Below, piece by piece: positions 1 through 9,440 of a DNA stretch of 64,000 nt (position 1 is the stretch's first letter; each line of letters opens with the position of its first letter). The stretch is from Desulfobulbaceae bacterium DB1. GTDB taxonomy: Bacteria > Desulfobacterota > Desulfobulbia > Desulfobulbales > SURF-16. The DNA is taken from contig MQUF01000020.1 of assembly GCA_001914235.1 (NCBI GenBank), positions 55,450 to 119,449 of the forward strand, written 5' to 3'. The notes beneath the pieces are model-generated. The model did no database searches and had not been told where the DNA came from. It worked only from the letters and a program-made list of their open reading frames with translations. A program made the translations under genes and the position numbers.

Positions 1-309
<309 letters not shown>

Positions 310-330
310 GACGCCGGGAGAAGGAGGAGC

Positions 331-882
331 ATGATGGACATAATGGCTGCGATCCGCGATCGGCGCAGCATCCGCAGATTCACCGATGGCGGTGTCTCCC
401 CTGAACAGGTGCGGCAACTGCTCGATGCGGTTCGCTGGGCTCCGTCATGGGGCAACAGCCAGTGCTGGGAAGTCATTGCCGTCAGAAACGCCGATGTCAA
501 GCAACGGTTGCGGGAGCTCCTCAGTCCCAAGAACCCGGCCGGACCGGCAATGACTCAGGCTCCCGTCGTTTTTGTCATGGCCGCGCAAATGAAGAAGTCC
601 GGCTGGTACAAGGGGCAGATTGTCACCAAATTCAATGAATGGTTCATGTTTGATCTCGGCCTCGCCACCCAGAACCTGTGCCTGGCCGCCCATGGCCTCG
701 GACTCGGTTCGGTGATTGCCGGTGCTTTTGATCACGAACGGGCAAGAGAAATTCTTGCAATGCCGGAAGAGTACGAGGTGGTGACCATGATTCCGGTCGG
801 TTATCCGGATCAGGCGCCGTCAGCGCCGAAAAGGCGAGAGGGAGACGATTTCGCCCACTTCGATCGGTTCGGCGGCAAATAA
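331..882 (+). CDS. Nitroreductase family protein
   Basis: 183 aa FMN-dependent nitroreductase-fold protein. The N-terminus has the classic I-R-D-R-R-S-I-R-R-F segment that binds FMN phosphate, followed by W-A-P-S-W-G-N-S-Q-C-W and, later, the G-L-A-T-Q-N-L-C-L-A-A-H-G-L-G-L-G-S helix. These enzymes use NAD(P)H to reduce quinones, nitro compounds or flavins, and the physiological substrate cannot be read from sequence. An AAGGAGG ribosome site lies at 321-327, 3-6 bp before two tandem ATG codons (331 and 334). It sits 21 bp after hemB and is followed by a strong hairpin, so it ends that transcription unit. Confidence 0.9.
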   Translation: MMDIMAAIRDRRSIRRFTDGGVSPEQVRQLLDAVRWAPSWGNSQCWEVIAVRNADVKQRLRELLSPKNPAGPAMTQAPVVFVMAAQMKKSGWYKGQIVTKFNEWFMFDLGLATQNLCLAAHGLGLGSVIAGAFDHERAREILAMPEEYEVVTMIPVGYPDQAPSAPKRREGDDFAHFDRFGGK

Positions 883-901
883 ACCAGGAAGATAAAACAT
901 C

Positions 902-934
902 GGCAAAAGACGGGAGCCCCCCCTGTCTTTTGCC
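902..934. terminator. Bidirectional intrinsic terminator between convergent genes
   Basis: A perfect 10-bp inverted repeat, GGCAAAAGAC / GTCTTTTGCC, is separated by a 13-nt GC-rich loop and followed on the + side by a T-rich run (tattcaaactgttttt). It lies exactly between the end of the nitroreductase gene and the stop codon of the convergent YceH-like gene, the expected place for a shared terminator. Confidence 0.75.
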
Positions 935-1581
935 TATTCAAACTGTTTTTTGAAGTTTTCAAACGTCTCTTTCAGCCCATTCAGCTCTGTTCTGATCCCG
1001 GCGATTTCTTCCTCAAGCGCGGTGATTCGGTCTTTGCCTCGCCCTCTGTTGCCACTGTCCGACTCGACTGCCTCATGATAATCGTCCACCATCTGCACCT
1101 CGCCGCCCAGCAGATGGGCAAAACGCGATTCCTTGCGGCCCGGCTGTCTCGGCAATCGCACGACGAATTCCATGTCAATCAGGTTGTCCAGTGTTCTTTC
1201 CACGTCGGCAAGATCGGCAAATTCATAAAGACGGTCGGAACGGCCCCGCAGTTCTCCCACGGTCTGAGCTCCGCGCAGCAGAAGCAGGCACAGCAGGGCG
1301 GCCTCCTTGCGCAGCATGTTTTTACTCTTGCTGAAATTCTGTTCATATTTCGGGACCCGGCTGGCGTCGCTTTGCCGAGCGAAACGTTTGTCCTTCAGGC
1401 TCTGCACAGCCCGCATAACGGTCGTTTCGTCATAGGAAACCACCGGCTCCCGGTTTGATTTCTGGTTACAGGCGTTGACCAGGGCGTTCAGGGAAAGCGG
1501 ATAATATTCCGGGGTTGCCATCTCTTTTTCCAGCAGACAGCCAAGGACGCGTATCTCTGTTTCATCCAGCAGTATATCCAT
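934..1581 (-). CDS. YceH-family (DUF480) protein
   Basis: 215 aa. The N-terminus (L-x-E-T-E-I-R-V-L-G-C-L-L-E-K-E, then T-P-E-Y-Y-P-L-S-L-N-A-L-x-N-A-C-N-Q-K-S-N-R) is diagnostic of the DUF480/YceH family, which folds as tandem winged helices. The C-terminal about 45 residues (I-T-A-L-E-E-E-I... L-K-E-T-F-E-N-F-K-K-Q) are predicted coiled coil. No enzymatic function is established; the winged-helix fold suggests DNA or protein binding. A GGAGT ribosome site precedes the ATG. The stop lies at the base of the terminator hairpin. Confidence 0.9.
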   Translation of the reverse strand: MDILLDETEIRVLGCLLEKEMATPEYYPLSLNALVNACNQKSNREPVVSYDETTVMRAVQSLKDKRFARQSDASRVPKYEQNFSKSKNMLRKEAALLCLLLLRGAQTVGELRGRSDRLYEFADLADVERTLDNLIDMEFVVRLPRQPGRKESRFAHLLGGEVQMVDDYHEAVESDSGNRGRGKDRITALEEEIAGIRTELNGLKETFENFKKQFE

Positions 1582-1620
1582 AGTGACTCCGTTGGGTTGT
1601 GTGATGTTTGTCGAAAAAAA

Positions 1621-2769
1621 CTAATTTGAGTTGCCGTGGCTTTGTTTGGCGAAGGATATCTCAAACAAGGTAATTTCAGGAGGCGAAAGAAACCGCATGG
1701 GCGGCCCCCAGGTACCGGTACCCCGACTCGCATAGAGCAGGCCGCCTTCCGGGAGGCTGTAAAGACCGTTCTGCCTGGGAAAATGCAGCGCGGTCAAGAG
1801 GTTGAAGGGGAAAATCTGGCCGCGATGGGCGTGACCCGACAGCTGCAGGTCAAACAATCCCTCGCCGGCAGGGACTGGGACTGTGGGCCGGTGTTTGAGA
1901 AAAATGGTGAAAAGAGGAGATGCGTTGTCTTTAAGCAGGCCACGTTCGTCACTGGTGCCCCCCGGGACATGCTCATCGTCGATGCCGATAAGTTGTATGC
2001 AGTTGCCGACAGCGGCGCTTTCATTGCGCAGCACGATAAAGCCGCTTCGACGGAGAAAATCTATGCTCTGGCTGAGACCGGCATAGATTTCATGGTTGCC
2101 GATAACGGCAAATTTCCCCAGAGGCGGATCAATCATTTTCCATAAGTTGCTGACGCCGTTCAAATGATCGATCTGGGCGTCAACCATGTCACCGGTGGCC
2201 ACCACCATGTCCGGCTTGATCCTATCCAGCAGTCGGGTGATGTTGCCGGTTGTTTTCTCCCGGTGGATCAGGCCGAGATGGAGGTCGGAAATCTGGATGA
2301 TGCGCAGCTTTTCTCTTCCATGGCCCGGTTTTTCCGTTGTTATGGCGATTTTTTCCACCCGGATGGAGCCGGCTTCAAAATAGCCGTAGAGGGAAGCAAT
2401 CAGGGCAATGAGCAGAACAGAGATGGAAACCGGAGCCGCGTGCAATGAAAAACGCTGAAGATCGTGAAAGGCTAAGGAAAAAAGAAAACGGGCAATTTCC
2501 AGGCTTGCAATAAGCGTAAACATGCTGAAGGTGAAAAAGGCAAAGCCCATCCAGCCGTATCCGGTAAACGCCATCACCCTGGCTTGCTGATGATTGCCGT
2601 TGCCGTCCAGCAGGTGAATAAGGAGAGGGGCGAAAATCATCAGCGCCATCCACAGGCAGACGGCGATCAGCAGCCGGCGATGTCCGTGGAGCAGAGGCGA
2701 GACGCCCCAGAAAATCAGGCCGTGCATCACGGTGTAGAGGGTGACGAAAATGAAGATGAAAAGGGTCAT
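1621..2769 (-). CDS. Membrane-anchored calcineurin-like metallophosphoesterase
   Basis: 382 aa. The first about 130 residues contain four hydrophobic segments, starting with a run around residues 2-23, so the protein is anchored in the inner membrane. The catalytic part starts near residue 155 and shows the metallophosphoesterase motifs in order: I-S-D-L-H-L-G, V-A-T-G-D-M-V-D, V-I-G-N-H-E and, near the end, L-S-G-H-A-H-R-G-Q. The arrangement matches the YkuE/YaeI-type subfamily, some members of which act on UDP-diacylglucosamine or undecaprenyl substrates. The substrate here is not determined. It is transcribed toward the yceH-like gene with a 39-bp gap. Confidence 0.88.
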   Translation of the reverse strand: MTLFIFIFVTLYTVMHGLIFWGVSPLLHGHRRLLIAVCLWMALMIFAPLLIHLLDGNGNHQQARVMAFTGYGWMGFAFFTFSMFTLIASLEIARFLFSLAFHDLQRFSLHAAPVSISVLLIALIASLYGYFEAGSIRVEKIAITTEKPGHGREKLRIIQISDLHLGLIHREKTTGNITRLLDRIKPDMVVATGDMVDAQIDHLNGVSNLWKMIDPPLGKFAVIGNHEIYAGLSQSIDFLRRSGFIVLRNESAAVGNCIQLIGIDDEHVPGGTSDERGLLKDNASPLFTIFLKHRPTVPVPAGEGLFDLQLSGHAHRGQIFPFNLLTALHFPRQNGLYSLPEGGLLYASRGTGTWGPPMRFLSPPEITLFEISFAKQSHGNSN

Positions 2770-2859
2770 AGGGGTATTTTATTGGAATTAAGATTGATCT
2801 GCATTCATTTTTACCGGCAGGCTGTTTTTCCGGCAATCACTCTTGTATCGATTGCGCTG

Positions 2860-4365
2860 TTATGGGTAGATGACCACCCGGCGGAAGGCCCCTTTGCCCT
2901 TGCTTTCGGTCATCAGGCCGCTGCGCTGGGCCAGCTGGTGTTGCAGGGCACGGATGTTTGCCGGTTGCGGGGTCAGTTCCGCGGGCTGGCCGGCGGTCAT
3001 CACCGTGTTTATGGCCTCTTCCGTTTCGGTCAGGGCAAAATCCCGCACGTTGCTTTTGGTGCCCAGTTCAAAAAATGAGTGAAGAAAATTCTCAAGTTGC
3101 ATAACGGTGTTGCTTTTCAGGCAGTGGAGGGGAATGCCCTGGGATCGGAGTTCCCGCAGTCGGCGCGGCTGTCGTTTTTCCTGGGATTTTATGGTGAGCA
3201 GCAGGTCGGCCTGGTTGGGGTCGCTGACAACGGTGGCGGAAAGGGCAAATTTTTCAATCAGCCGTTCCAGCCGTTCGCGGCTGACGCCGTAAGTGAAAAT
3301 GCGGACAGTCTTTTTTCTCGCTTTTTTATTTTGACCGGGCAGAGGCATGGCAGGATTTTCGGCTGGAACAATCTCCACTTTCCCATGGCTGTCGCGAATC
3401 CGTAATTCCGGCTGGACAGGACGGCCTCTGAGCAGACTGTCAACCACCGTTGCCAGTTCATGATGGACGGCCAGTTTGTGCCGTTCCTGGATTTCCACCA
3501 GGACATCAAAGGTGGAGGGCGCCTTGCGTTCCAACACCGTTTTTCTGGTACTCCTTCTTCTGGCCTCTTCGTCGGAGAGGGTGACGGCCTGGACGCCACC
3601 CACCAGATCCGCCAGGGTGGGATTCTGCAGCAGATTATCAAGGGTGTTGCCGTGAGCCGTGGCAATGAGCTGCACCCCTCGCTCCGCGATGGTGCGGGCG
3701 GCCGCTGCCTCGGCTTCGGTACCGATTTCATCGATGACGATCACCTCCGGCATGTGGTTTTCCACTGCCTCGATCATAACGGCATGCTGGCGGGCGGAAG
3801 AAGGAACCTGCATTCGCCTGGCCCGGCCGATACCGGGGTGCGGAATGTCGCCGTCGCCGCCGATCTCGTTTGATGTGTCAACGATGATTACCCGTTTGCC
3901 GAGATCATCGGCCATGACACGGGCTGATTCCCTGAGCAGGGTGGTTTTGCCGACGCCGGGCCTGCCGAGCAACAGAATCGATTTGCCGCTTTCAATCACA
4001 TCCCTGAGAAAATCCACGGTGCCGATCAGTGCCCGCCCGACCCGGCAGGTGATGCCGATGATGGTTCCCATCCGGTTGCGGATGGCGGAAATCCGGTGCA
4101 GGGTGCGTTGGATGCCGGCCCGGTTATCGTCGCTGAATCTGCCCACCCGGCTGATGATATAATTGATGTCCTCCATTGTCACAGGTGAGTGCGAAAAAAT
4201 ATCCATTCGATCCGGATAACGTATCTCCGGCGGACGGCCGAGATCGAGGATAATTTCGATCAGATCAATGCTGCTCCCGCGCTTTTCTATTTCCTGCTTG
4301 ATCTGCGGCGGAATGATGGACAGCAGCTGGGCAATATCGTCCCGGCTGTCTGGCTCGGATACCAT
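2860..4365 (-). CDS. Ycf45 / R3H-associated P-loop ATPase (SpoIIIAA-like)
   Basis: 501 aa from an ATG at 4365 that has an AGGAGG ribosome site 5 bp upstream; a longer in-frame start at 4392 lacks such a site. An AAA-type P-loop domain covers roughly residues 25-320: Walker A G-R-P-G-V-G-K-T-T, Walker B V-I-V-I-D-E-I-G-T, and the V-D-T-S-N-E-I-G-G-D-G-D-I-P-H segment typical of the Ycf45/SpoIIIAA-like family. The C-terminal region (about 370-450) matches the extra nucleic-acid-binding portion of Ycf45 homologues in plan, though no clear R3H motif could be confirmed. Cellular role unknown. It follows the large membrane-protein gene by 13 bp and is likely co-transcribed with it. Confidence 0.8.
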   Translation of the reverse strand: MVSEPDSRDDIAQLLSIIPPQIKQEIEKRGSSIDLIEIILDLGRPPEIRYPDRMDIFSHSPVTMEDINYIISRVGRFSDDNRAGIQRTLHRISAIRNRMGTIIGITCRVGRALIGTVDFLRDVIESGKSILLLGRPGVGKTTLLRESARVMADDLGKRVIIVDTSNEIGGDGDIPHPGIGRARRMQVPSSARQHAVMIEAVENHMPEVIVIDEIGTEAEAAAARTIAERGVQLIATAHGNTLDNLLQNPTLADLVGGVQAVTLSDEEARRRSTRKTVLERKAPSTFDVLVEIQERHKLAVHHELATVVDSLLRGRPVQPELRIRDSHGKVEIVPAENPAMPLPGQNKKARKKTVRIFTYGVSRERLERLIEKFALSATVVSDPNQADLLLTIKSQEKRQPRRLRELRSQGIPLHCLKSNTVMQLENFLHSFFELGTKSNVRDFALTETEEAINTVMTAGQPAELTPQPANIRALQHQLAQRSGLMTESKGKGAFRRVVIYP

Positions 4366-4378
4366 GATTCCTCCTGTC

Positions 4379-7300
4379 TCAACCGTTTTCACAGCGCACC
4401 AGCATCTGTTTGATGGATTTCAGATATCCCTCGGATCGTTCGAGATAAAAAGAGAGGGCGTGGGAAAATTTCCTGCCGATCACCCCATCGACAAAAAGCT
4501 GGCTTATCTGTCTTTCCTGCTCCAGGATGCGCTGGGAGGCAACCAGGATGCGTCGTTCTTCCGGTGACATCGACTTCATGATGGCGTGGAGTGTGCCGGC
4601 CGCCCGGGGTTGATACATCCAGATGTAAAGCAGGTCAAGGGCGTTGATAATGAGAATTTTGGCAAGATCCGGTTTTTTTTCATTTATGGATTTCAAGAAT
4701 TCTTTCGGGGATTCCAGCATTGAGATTACATCCGCTTCCGGGAAAAGGGTCTCCAGGGTGGCGTAGGTTTCAAAAACCTGTCCGATTTTGGATGAATAAT
4801 CCATGGCGCGGAAACGGATATTCTTGAAACGATCGGCCAATCCCTCGATGACGCCGGCCACGCAATCCGAGGCCAGCTTGGAAATGATCGCCGCCCACTT
4901 CTGCAGCACGGCGTCAACGGCAACGATGCCCGCGCCTGCGATGAGACCGCCGAGGCCCCAGTTGAAGAGCAGAGCCAGGGGGATGGAAAGAATACTGCGG
5001 AAAAAATTTCCGAACACCGCTGCCGTGGGAAGCCCGCGAAAAATATTGTGGCTTGAAATATAAATGCCGTTGGCCAGCGCCATGAGACTGTAAAGGGCAA
5101 AAGGACTTGTTCCGGTGGTAATGCCGAAACCCCGGTCCAGCAGGATCGTTTTGACCAGCAGATCAAGCAGGGGGACGGAAAAGCCGGTAAATAACAGCGA
5201 ATCCGACAATCTTTCCCAGCTGACATAGTCGTTCCATTTCAACATGGGGGAGCGGGTGATTCCGCCGGCGCCGAGAACGGACTGAATGATGTTTCTGAAG
5301 CCGGTGATGCCGAACCAGATAAAGGCCCCGAAATAAGCGAGAAACCACCAGTCCTTGGTAAGCGCGAAGGTTGCAAAGGCGGGCAGGAAGCCGATGGATA
5401 TCTTCAGGCTGTTTTTCAGGTGACTTTTGAGACAGCGCAAGGGGATTTTCCGTTGCTCCGCGGCCTTATCCCTGCGTGTCAAGCTCAGTTCGTTGTCCAG
5501 CGCCTGAATCCAGCCCAGGGTGGCCACGTTGCCGTGCGGTTCCATGTGGGTGGAGTAGGATTGCACCACCCAGTCCCTGTGCTGCTCATAGTGAAAGCTC
5601 ATCGCAGAAGAGGCCGGGATCAGTTTGCAGGAGGGAATCAGGGAAACATCTTTGTGTTCCCATGGAATGTTTGCGTGATTCCACGCGGTATAGGTATTGG
5701 TTTTCGGGATATGGGTCACCTGCAGGTAGGCGGTGATGCGGACGGGAATCTGCCAGCGGGAGTGTTGCTGCTGGCGTTGGATTTTCCGCTGGACCCTGTG
5801 CGGAAGGGTGTTTTTCATGACAAGGCCCATGCCGTGGCGGTGTCGGGAGCTGCCGGTGGAATCACTGCCGATGCGCGATTTGAGGGCGGAATTCCTGTAA
5901 AAAGCATGCAGCTCGGGCATGTTGTGCAGTATGGTGGTCAGCTTTTTTCTTCTTTCCTCCCTGTCCGGGGACGGCGGCACCATTTCTTCCTCGTCCCGGA
6001 TGATTTTCTGGATGACTCTTTTTAAATTGATGACATTGCCCTGATTGATTGCCAGCTGCAGGGTATTGATCTCGGCGTTATGCACCGATTGGCCGGAGGT
6101 ATGGTCCTTGAGATTGAAAATCTCCAGATGCGTGATCTTGCCCCGGCAGTCATAGAGAAGTTCCAGCACATCGGCCGGTCGCAGTTTGCAGAGATTCAAG
6201 GTGACGCGGGAACCGGAGTTGAGGCTGTTCAGCCGGTCGAGAAGCTCCACAGGGGAAAGCTGAAGAAGGCTGGGGACATCCGGTCCCTGGTGCGGTTCGT
6301 AGGGATTGTGGATGGCGAGGTTTTTCGAGGGCTGCAGGAAACTTTCGATAATCGCGTCCGGATCAAGGGTGTTCATGATCTCAACGGCATGGGTAATACG
6401 CAGCCGTTCTTCCGGGTCGGCGCGGTCATAAACCTCGCGAAATTCATCCACCAGGTTGCGCATGGCGGGCAGCATGCGATTATGGATGAATTTGGCAAGA
6501 TGAAGAAGCGATGGTTGGCCGGATCCGACAAAGGAAAGGAAGTCGTCCCGTTCAAAAGAGGGAAGGTTGATGCCGTAGGCTTTGTTGATCAGGGGCAGAT
6601 GTTTGTTGTTGAACTCCCGAAAGACCTCGATCACGTACCGCTGCTGATAGGCCGAAACCTTGCGGCCTTCGTCCATGAAAGATTTTGCCGGGTCTTTTTT
6701 GAAAAAATCGAGAAAATCCTGCTTGTCGGCAAAACCGCGCGGCGCCCAGATCAGCTTGATGTAGCGGTCGCGGAATCCGGCGGAAAATTCGATACCGATC
6801 CTGACGGTGATATCCATGATTTCAGCCGATTCCAACAGTTCGGCGGCCACATCCACATTGATAAAGTTGTAATAAATGACGGTCAGTCGCCGAATGCCCT
6901 TGATCCAGGCGTCCATCACCAGATGAGTGGGTGATTTTCTGCCCTTGGTGTTGGCGTCATGCACATGATCGTCAAAGGCGATCTGGTTCCATTCCTCCGG
7001 CATCTCGATTAAGTGATATTTGTCCAGCAGACTGCGGACAAAACCGGGCTTGCCGAAGGTGGCCGTGCGGAAATCACGGGCAAGGACGAGCTGGCGCAGA
7101 TAATCGCCCTGGGAACGGATCAGTTCCTTCATGATTTCAATCAGCACGCGGGCGGTGTTGCGGCGCAGCATGCCCTGGGAGCTGCAGAGTACCTCGTCGC
7201 GCAAGGAACGCAGGGCATTCTGGCGATCAGTCGCCTTGCCCGCCTCGAGCGAACCAAGCAGATGGATAACCGCGTAGGCGATGCGCAGCCCCCTGGACGC

Positions 7301-7459
7301 GGTCATTTCCTTTATGCCGTGCGGATGGAGGTAGGGCGTCAGTAAATTTTTGATATGCTTGTGCGATTCATCCCGGTTGAGAACGTCGTTGACGATATTG
7401 AGCAGGTCGTAGTCGTTTTTATCGAAGAAGAATGGGGGAATGTTTTTGTCGTTCGTCAT
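4379..7459 (-). CDS. Large membrane protein of unknown function
   Basis: 1,026 aa from the ATG at 7459; an in-frame TTG at 7519 would add 20 residues, and neither start has a good ribosome site. I do not recognise a catalytic family. The first about 680 residues are soluble and mostly helical, with a basic stretch near residue 575. From about residue 705 there are several hydrophobic segments, two of them flanking a Gly-rich G-L-G-G-L-I-A-G-A-G stretch. The last about 200 residues are again soluble and charged. Together with the Ycf45-like ATPase 13 bp downstream and pyruvate kinase 75 bp upstream it could form one operon. Composition is like its neighbours. Confidence 0.75.
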   Translation of the reverse strand: MTNDKNIPPFFFDKNDYDLLNIVNDVLNRDESHKHIKNLLTPYLHPHGIKEMTASRGLRIAYAVIHLLGSLEAGKATDRQNALRSLRDEVLCSSQGMLRRNTARVLIEIMKELIRSQGDYLRQLVLARDFRTATFGKPGFVRSLLDKYHLIEMPEEWNQIAFDDHVHDANTKGRKSPTHLVMDAWIKGIRRLTVIYYNFINVDVAAELLESAEIMDITVRIGIEFSAGFRDRYIKLIWAPRGFADKQDFLDFFKKDPAKSFMDEGRKVSAYQQRYVIEVFREFNNKHLPLINKAYGINLPSFERDDFLSFVGSGQPSLLHLAKFIHNRMLPAMRNLVDEFREVYDRADPEERLRITHAVEIMNTLDPDAIIESFLQPSKNLAIHNPYEPHQGPDVPSLLQLSPVELLDRLNSLNSGSRVTLNLCKLRPADVLELLYDCRGKITHLEIFNLKDHTSGQSVHNAEINTLQLAINQGNVINLKRVIQKIIRDEEEMVPPSPDREERRKKLTTILHNMPELHAFYRNSALKSRIGSDSTGSSRHRHGMGLVMKNTLPHRVQRKIQRQQQHSRWQIPVRITAYLQVTHIPKTNTYTAWNHANIPWEHKDVSLIPSCKLIPASSAMSFHYEQHRDWVVQSYSTHMEPHGNVATLGWIQALDNELSLTRRDKAAEQRKIPLRCLKSHLKNSLKISIGFLPAFATFALTKDWWFLAYFGAFIWFGITGFRNIIQSVLGAGGITRSPMLKWNDYVSWERLSDSLLFTGFSVPLLDLLVKTILLDRGFGITTGTSPFALYSLMALANGIYISSHNIFRGLPTAAVFGNFFRSILSIPLALLFNWGLGGLIAGAGIVAVDAVLQKWAAIISKLASDCVAGVIEGLADRFKNIRFRAMDYSSKIGQVFETYATLETLFPEADVISMLESPKEFLKSINEKKPDLAKILIINALDLLYIWMYQPRAAGTLHAIMKSMSPEERRILVASQRILEQERQISQLFVDGVIGRKFSHALSFYLERSEGYLKSIKQMLVRCENG

Positions 7460-7534
7460 CGCGGTTTTTGTGGCAAAAAGGTGAAATTTATTAATATCCC
7501 ATTGCTGCGCATAGCACAATCTTCCGGAGAAACC

Positions 7535-8935
7535 TCAGATGATTCTCACCTGCACGGTCTCAATGAATTTCCCGCCGGCCAGAATATCGGAAAGGACAAT
7601 GATCCGGTCGCCCTGTTTGACGATGTTCCGCTGCAGCAGTTGTTCCAGGGAGCGCTGGATGGAGACCTCCGGATCATTTGAGAAATTGAGCCGAAAGGCA
7701 TGGATTCCCCAGTATAGGCCGAGCCTGCGGCGGACGTGGGTGGTGTTGGTGAAAGCGAAAATCGGCGCACTGGGACGACAGCGGGACAGCAGTACCGCCA
7801 TCAGTCCGCGCCTGGTGATGACCAGGGTGCCCACGGCGTGAAGATTATTGTTGAGAATGGCCGCGCTTCTGGCGATCTCCTCCTTGGATTTGCCGCTTAC
7901 CTGTACCCTGACCGTCTGGTCAAGCGCCATGTGCTGTTCGATTCTGCATGCCACGGCATTCATTATTTCAATGGCCTTGAACGGATATTTCCCGGTTGCC
8001 GTCTCCCCGGACAGCATGATGGCATCGGCACCATGCTGCACGGCGTGGGTAATGTCGGTCACTTCCGCCCTGGTCGGCGTCGGGTTGACGATCATCGATT
8101 CGAGCATGTGGGTGGCAACCACCACCGGTTTGCCGGCGGACCGGCATTTCTTGATTATTTCATCCTGCAGCAGCGGCACCTCCTCATAGGGAAGCTCTGC
8201 GCCCAGGTCGCCGCGGGCAATCATGATGCCGTCCGCCGCGCCGATAATTGCATCTAGATGGGGAATGGCCTCGGCGCTTTCAATTTTGGCCAGCAGATCA
8301 ATGGGCGCTTTGTGTTCCTGCAGGTAGAGCTTCAATTCCGTGATGGTGGCGGCCTTGCGGATAAAGGAAAGGGCGATGAAGTCGACGTTGTTTTCAATGG
8401 CGAAATTGATGTCCTGCCAGTCTTTGTCGGTAATCGAGGGCAGATCCGAGCTCTTGCCGCGAATATTGATGTGCCGTCGCGAAGTCAGGATGCCGCTGTC
8501 CAGGCATTCGCACCTGACATCGGTTCGGGTTATTTCCTTTACCTTCAGGCTGAGCATGCCGCCGTCAATCAGGACGATATCGTCCACCGATACCTCGTTG
8601 ACGAATCCATCATAGCTGACCTCGACGCAATGGGGTTCAAGTTCGGCCTGGCGTCTGACGGTCAGGGTCAGTATGTCTCCCTCCGCAAGGGCGATATCGC
8701 GTTTTACGTCACCGGTGCGCACCTCCGGACCTTTCGTGTCAAGCATGATGGCAATGGAGCCGCCGAATTTTTTATTGATCCGCTTGATGGACCGAATGAC
8801 ACCGCGATGCCATTCATGTGAACCGTGGGACATGTTGAGCCGGGCGATATTCATGCCCTTGTCGCAGAGCTTTTTCAGCATGTCAAAGGAGGAGGTCCTG
8901 GGTCCGATGGTGCAGATGATTTTTGTTTTGCGCAT
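7535..8935 (-). CDS. pyk: Pyruvate kinase
   Basis: 466 aa from the ATG at 8935, where the conserved start M-R-K-T-K-I-I-C-T-I-G-P begins; an in-frame ATG at 8989 would add 18 residues and cannot be excluded. The enzyme transfers phosphate from phosphoenolpyruvate to ADP in the last step of glycolysis. Visible signatures are L-N-M-S-H-G, M-L-D-T-K-G-P-E-V-R, the active-site block L-A-K-I-E-S-A-E-A-I with the catalytic Lys, and M-I-A-R-G-D-L-G-A-E. The C-terminal allosteric domain is present; there is no extra PEP-utiliser domain. It is divergent from the thioredoxin/ccdA pair. Confidence 0.95.
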   Translation of the reverse strand: MRKTKIICTIGPRTSSFDMLKKLCDKGMNIARLNMSHGSHEWHRGVIRSIKRINKKFGGSIAIMLDTKGPEVRTGDVKRDIALAEGDILTLTVRRQAELEPHCVEVSYDGFVNEVSVDDIVLIDGGMLSLKVKEITRTDVRCECLDSGILTSRRHINIRGKSSDLPSITDKDWQDINFAIENNVDFIALSFIRKAATITELKLYLQEHKAPIDLLAKIESAEAIPHLDAIIGAADGIMIARGDLGAELPYEEVPLLQDEIIKKCRSAGKPVVVATHMLESMIVNPTPTRAEVTDITHAVQHGADAIMLSGETATGKYPFKAIEIMNAVACRIEQHMALDQTVRVQVSGKSKEEIARSAAILNNNLHAVGTLVITRRGLMAVLLSRCRPSAPIFAFTNTTHVRRRLGLYWGIHAFRLNFSNDPEVSIQRSLEQLLQRNIVKQGDRIIVLSDILAGGKFIETVQVRII

Positions 8936-9050
8936 GGTTGTGTTGTTTGTCGGATTATTGTCTTCGGTTGCGAGTGTCTTTGATGTCATCCTATCATTTT
9001 TTTATTTGATTATCACTGAAGTTCGGCAACAAAAGAGGAAGAGCTTGCGC

Positions 9051-9440
9051 CTCCTTCAAAATGCACAGCCTTGCGGGCTGTGCATCACACGTTCTTCGGC
9101 ATTGTCTGATGTCTGGGCGAATCCGCGGGAAATAAAATTTCCCGTGCCGGATACGCTTATCATGCTTGACCTGGGCGCAAAGTCATGTATACCTTGTAAA
9201 ATGATGGCGCCGATTCCGGTTGAGCTTGAAAAGGCGGACGCAGGGCGAGCTGCCGTTATTTTTATTGATGTCCGGGAAAACACGGACACGGCAAATGAAT
9301 TTCAGATAAGCGCAATTCCAACCCGGATATTTTATGACGGACAGGGCAAAGAGGTGTGGCGACATGCGGGTTTTCTCGATAAAAAACAATCACGGAAAAA
9401 CTTGACGCTCTTTTGCGGGATTAAGCTTTTTTATGGATGA
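9051..9440 (+). CDS. Thioredoxin-family protein with suspected C-terminal frameshift
   Basis: A thioredoxin-like domain is readable from about 9111 (D-V-W-A-N-P-R-E-I-K-F-P) with the redox motif C-I-P-C-K near 9190 and the cis-Pro segment S-A-I-P-T-R-I-F. After F-L-D-K-K (9373-9386) the open frame runs on as an atypical tail, but adding one base to the A6 run at 9381-9386 restores T-I-T-E-K-L-D-A-L-L-R-D and a stop at 9422-9424, eight bp before ccdA. This points to a one-base deletion or a base-calling error. No secretion signal is readable; the proposed TTG start at 9051 (GAGG at 9041) is a guess, and an ATG at 9162 is the alternative. Confidence 0.6.
   Translation, partial: LLQNAQPCGLCITRSSALSDVWANPREIKFPVPDTLIMLDLGAKSCIPCKMMAPIPVELEKADAGRAAVIFIDVRENTDTANEFQISAIPTRIFYDGQGKEVWRHAGFLDKKQSRKNLTLFCGIKLFYG

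Noticed and set aside
1075..1458. Antisense open frames within the YceH-like gene and many similar ones across the window
   Set aside because: They lie wholly within well-supported genes on the other strand and show no domain or ribosome site.
9063..9083. GCACAGCC/GGCTGTGC hairpin as a terminator
   Set aside because: No T-run follows and it lies within the presumed 5' end of the thioredoxin-like gene; no function could be assigned.
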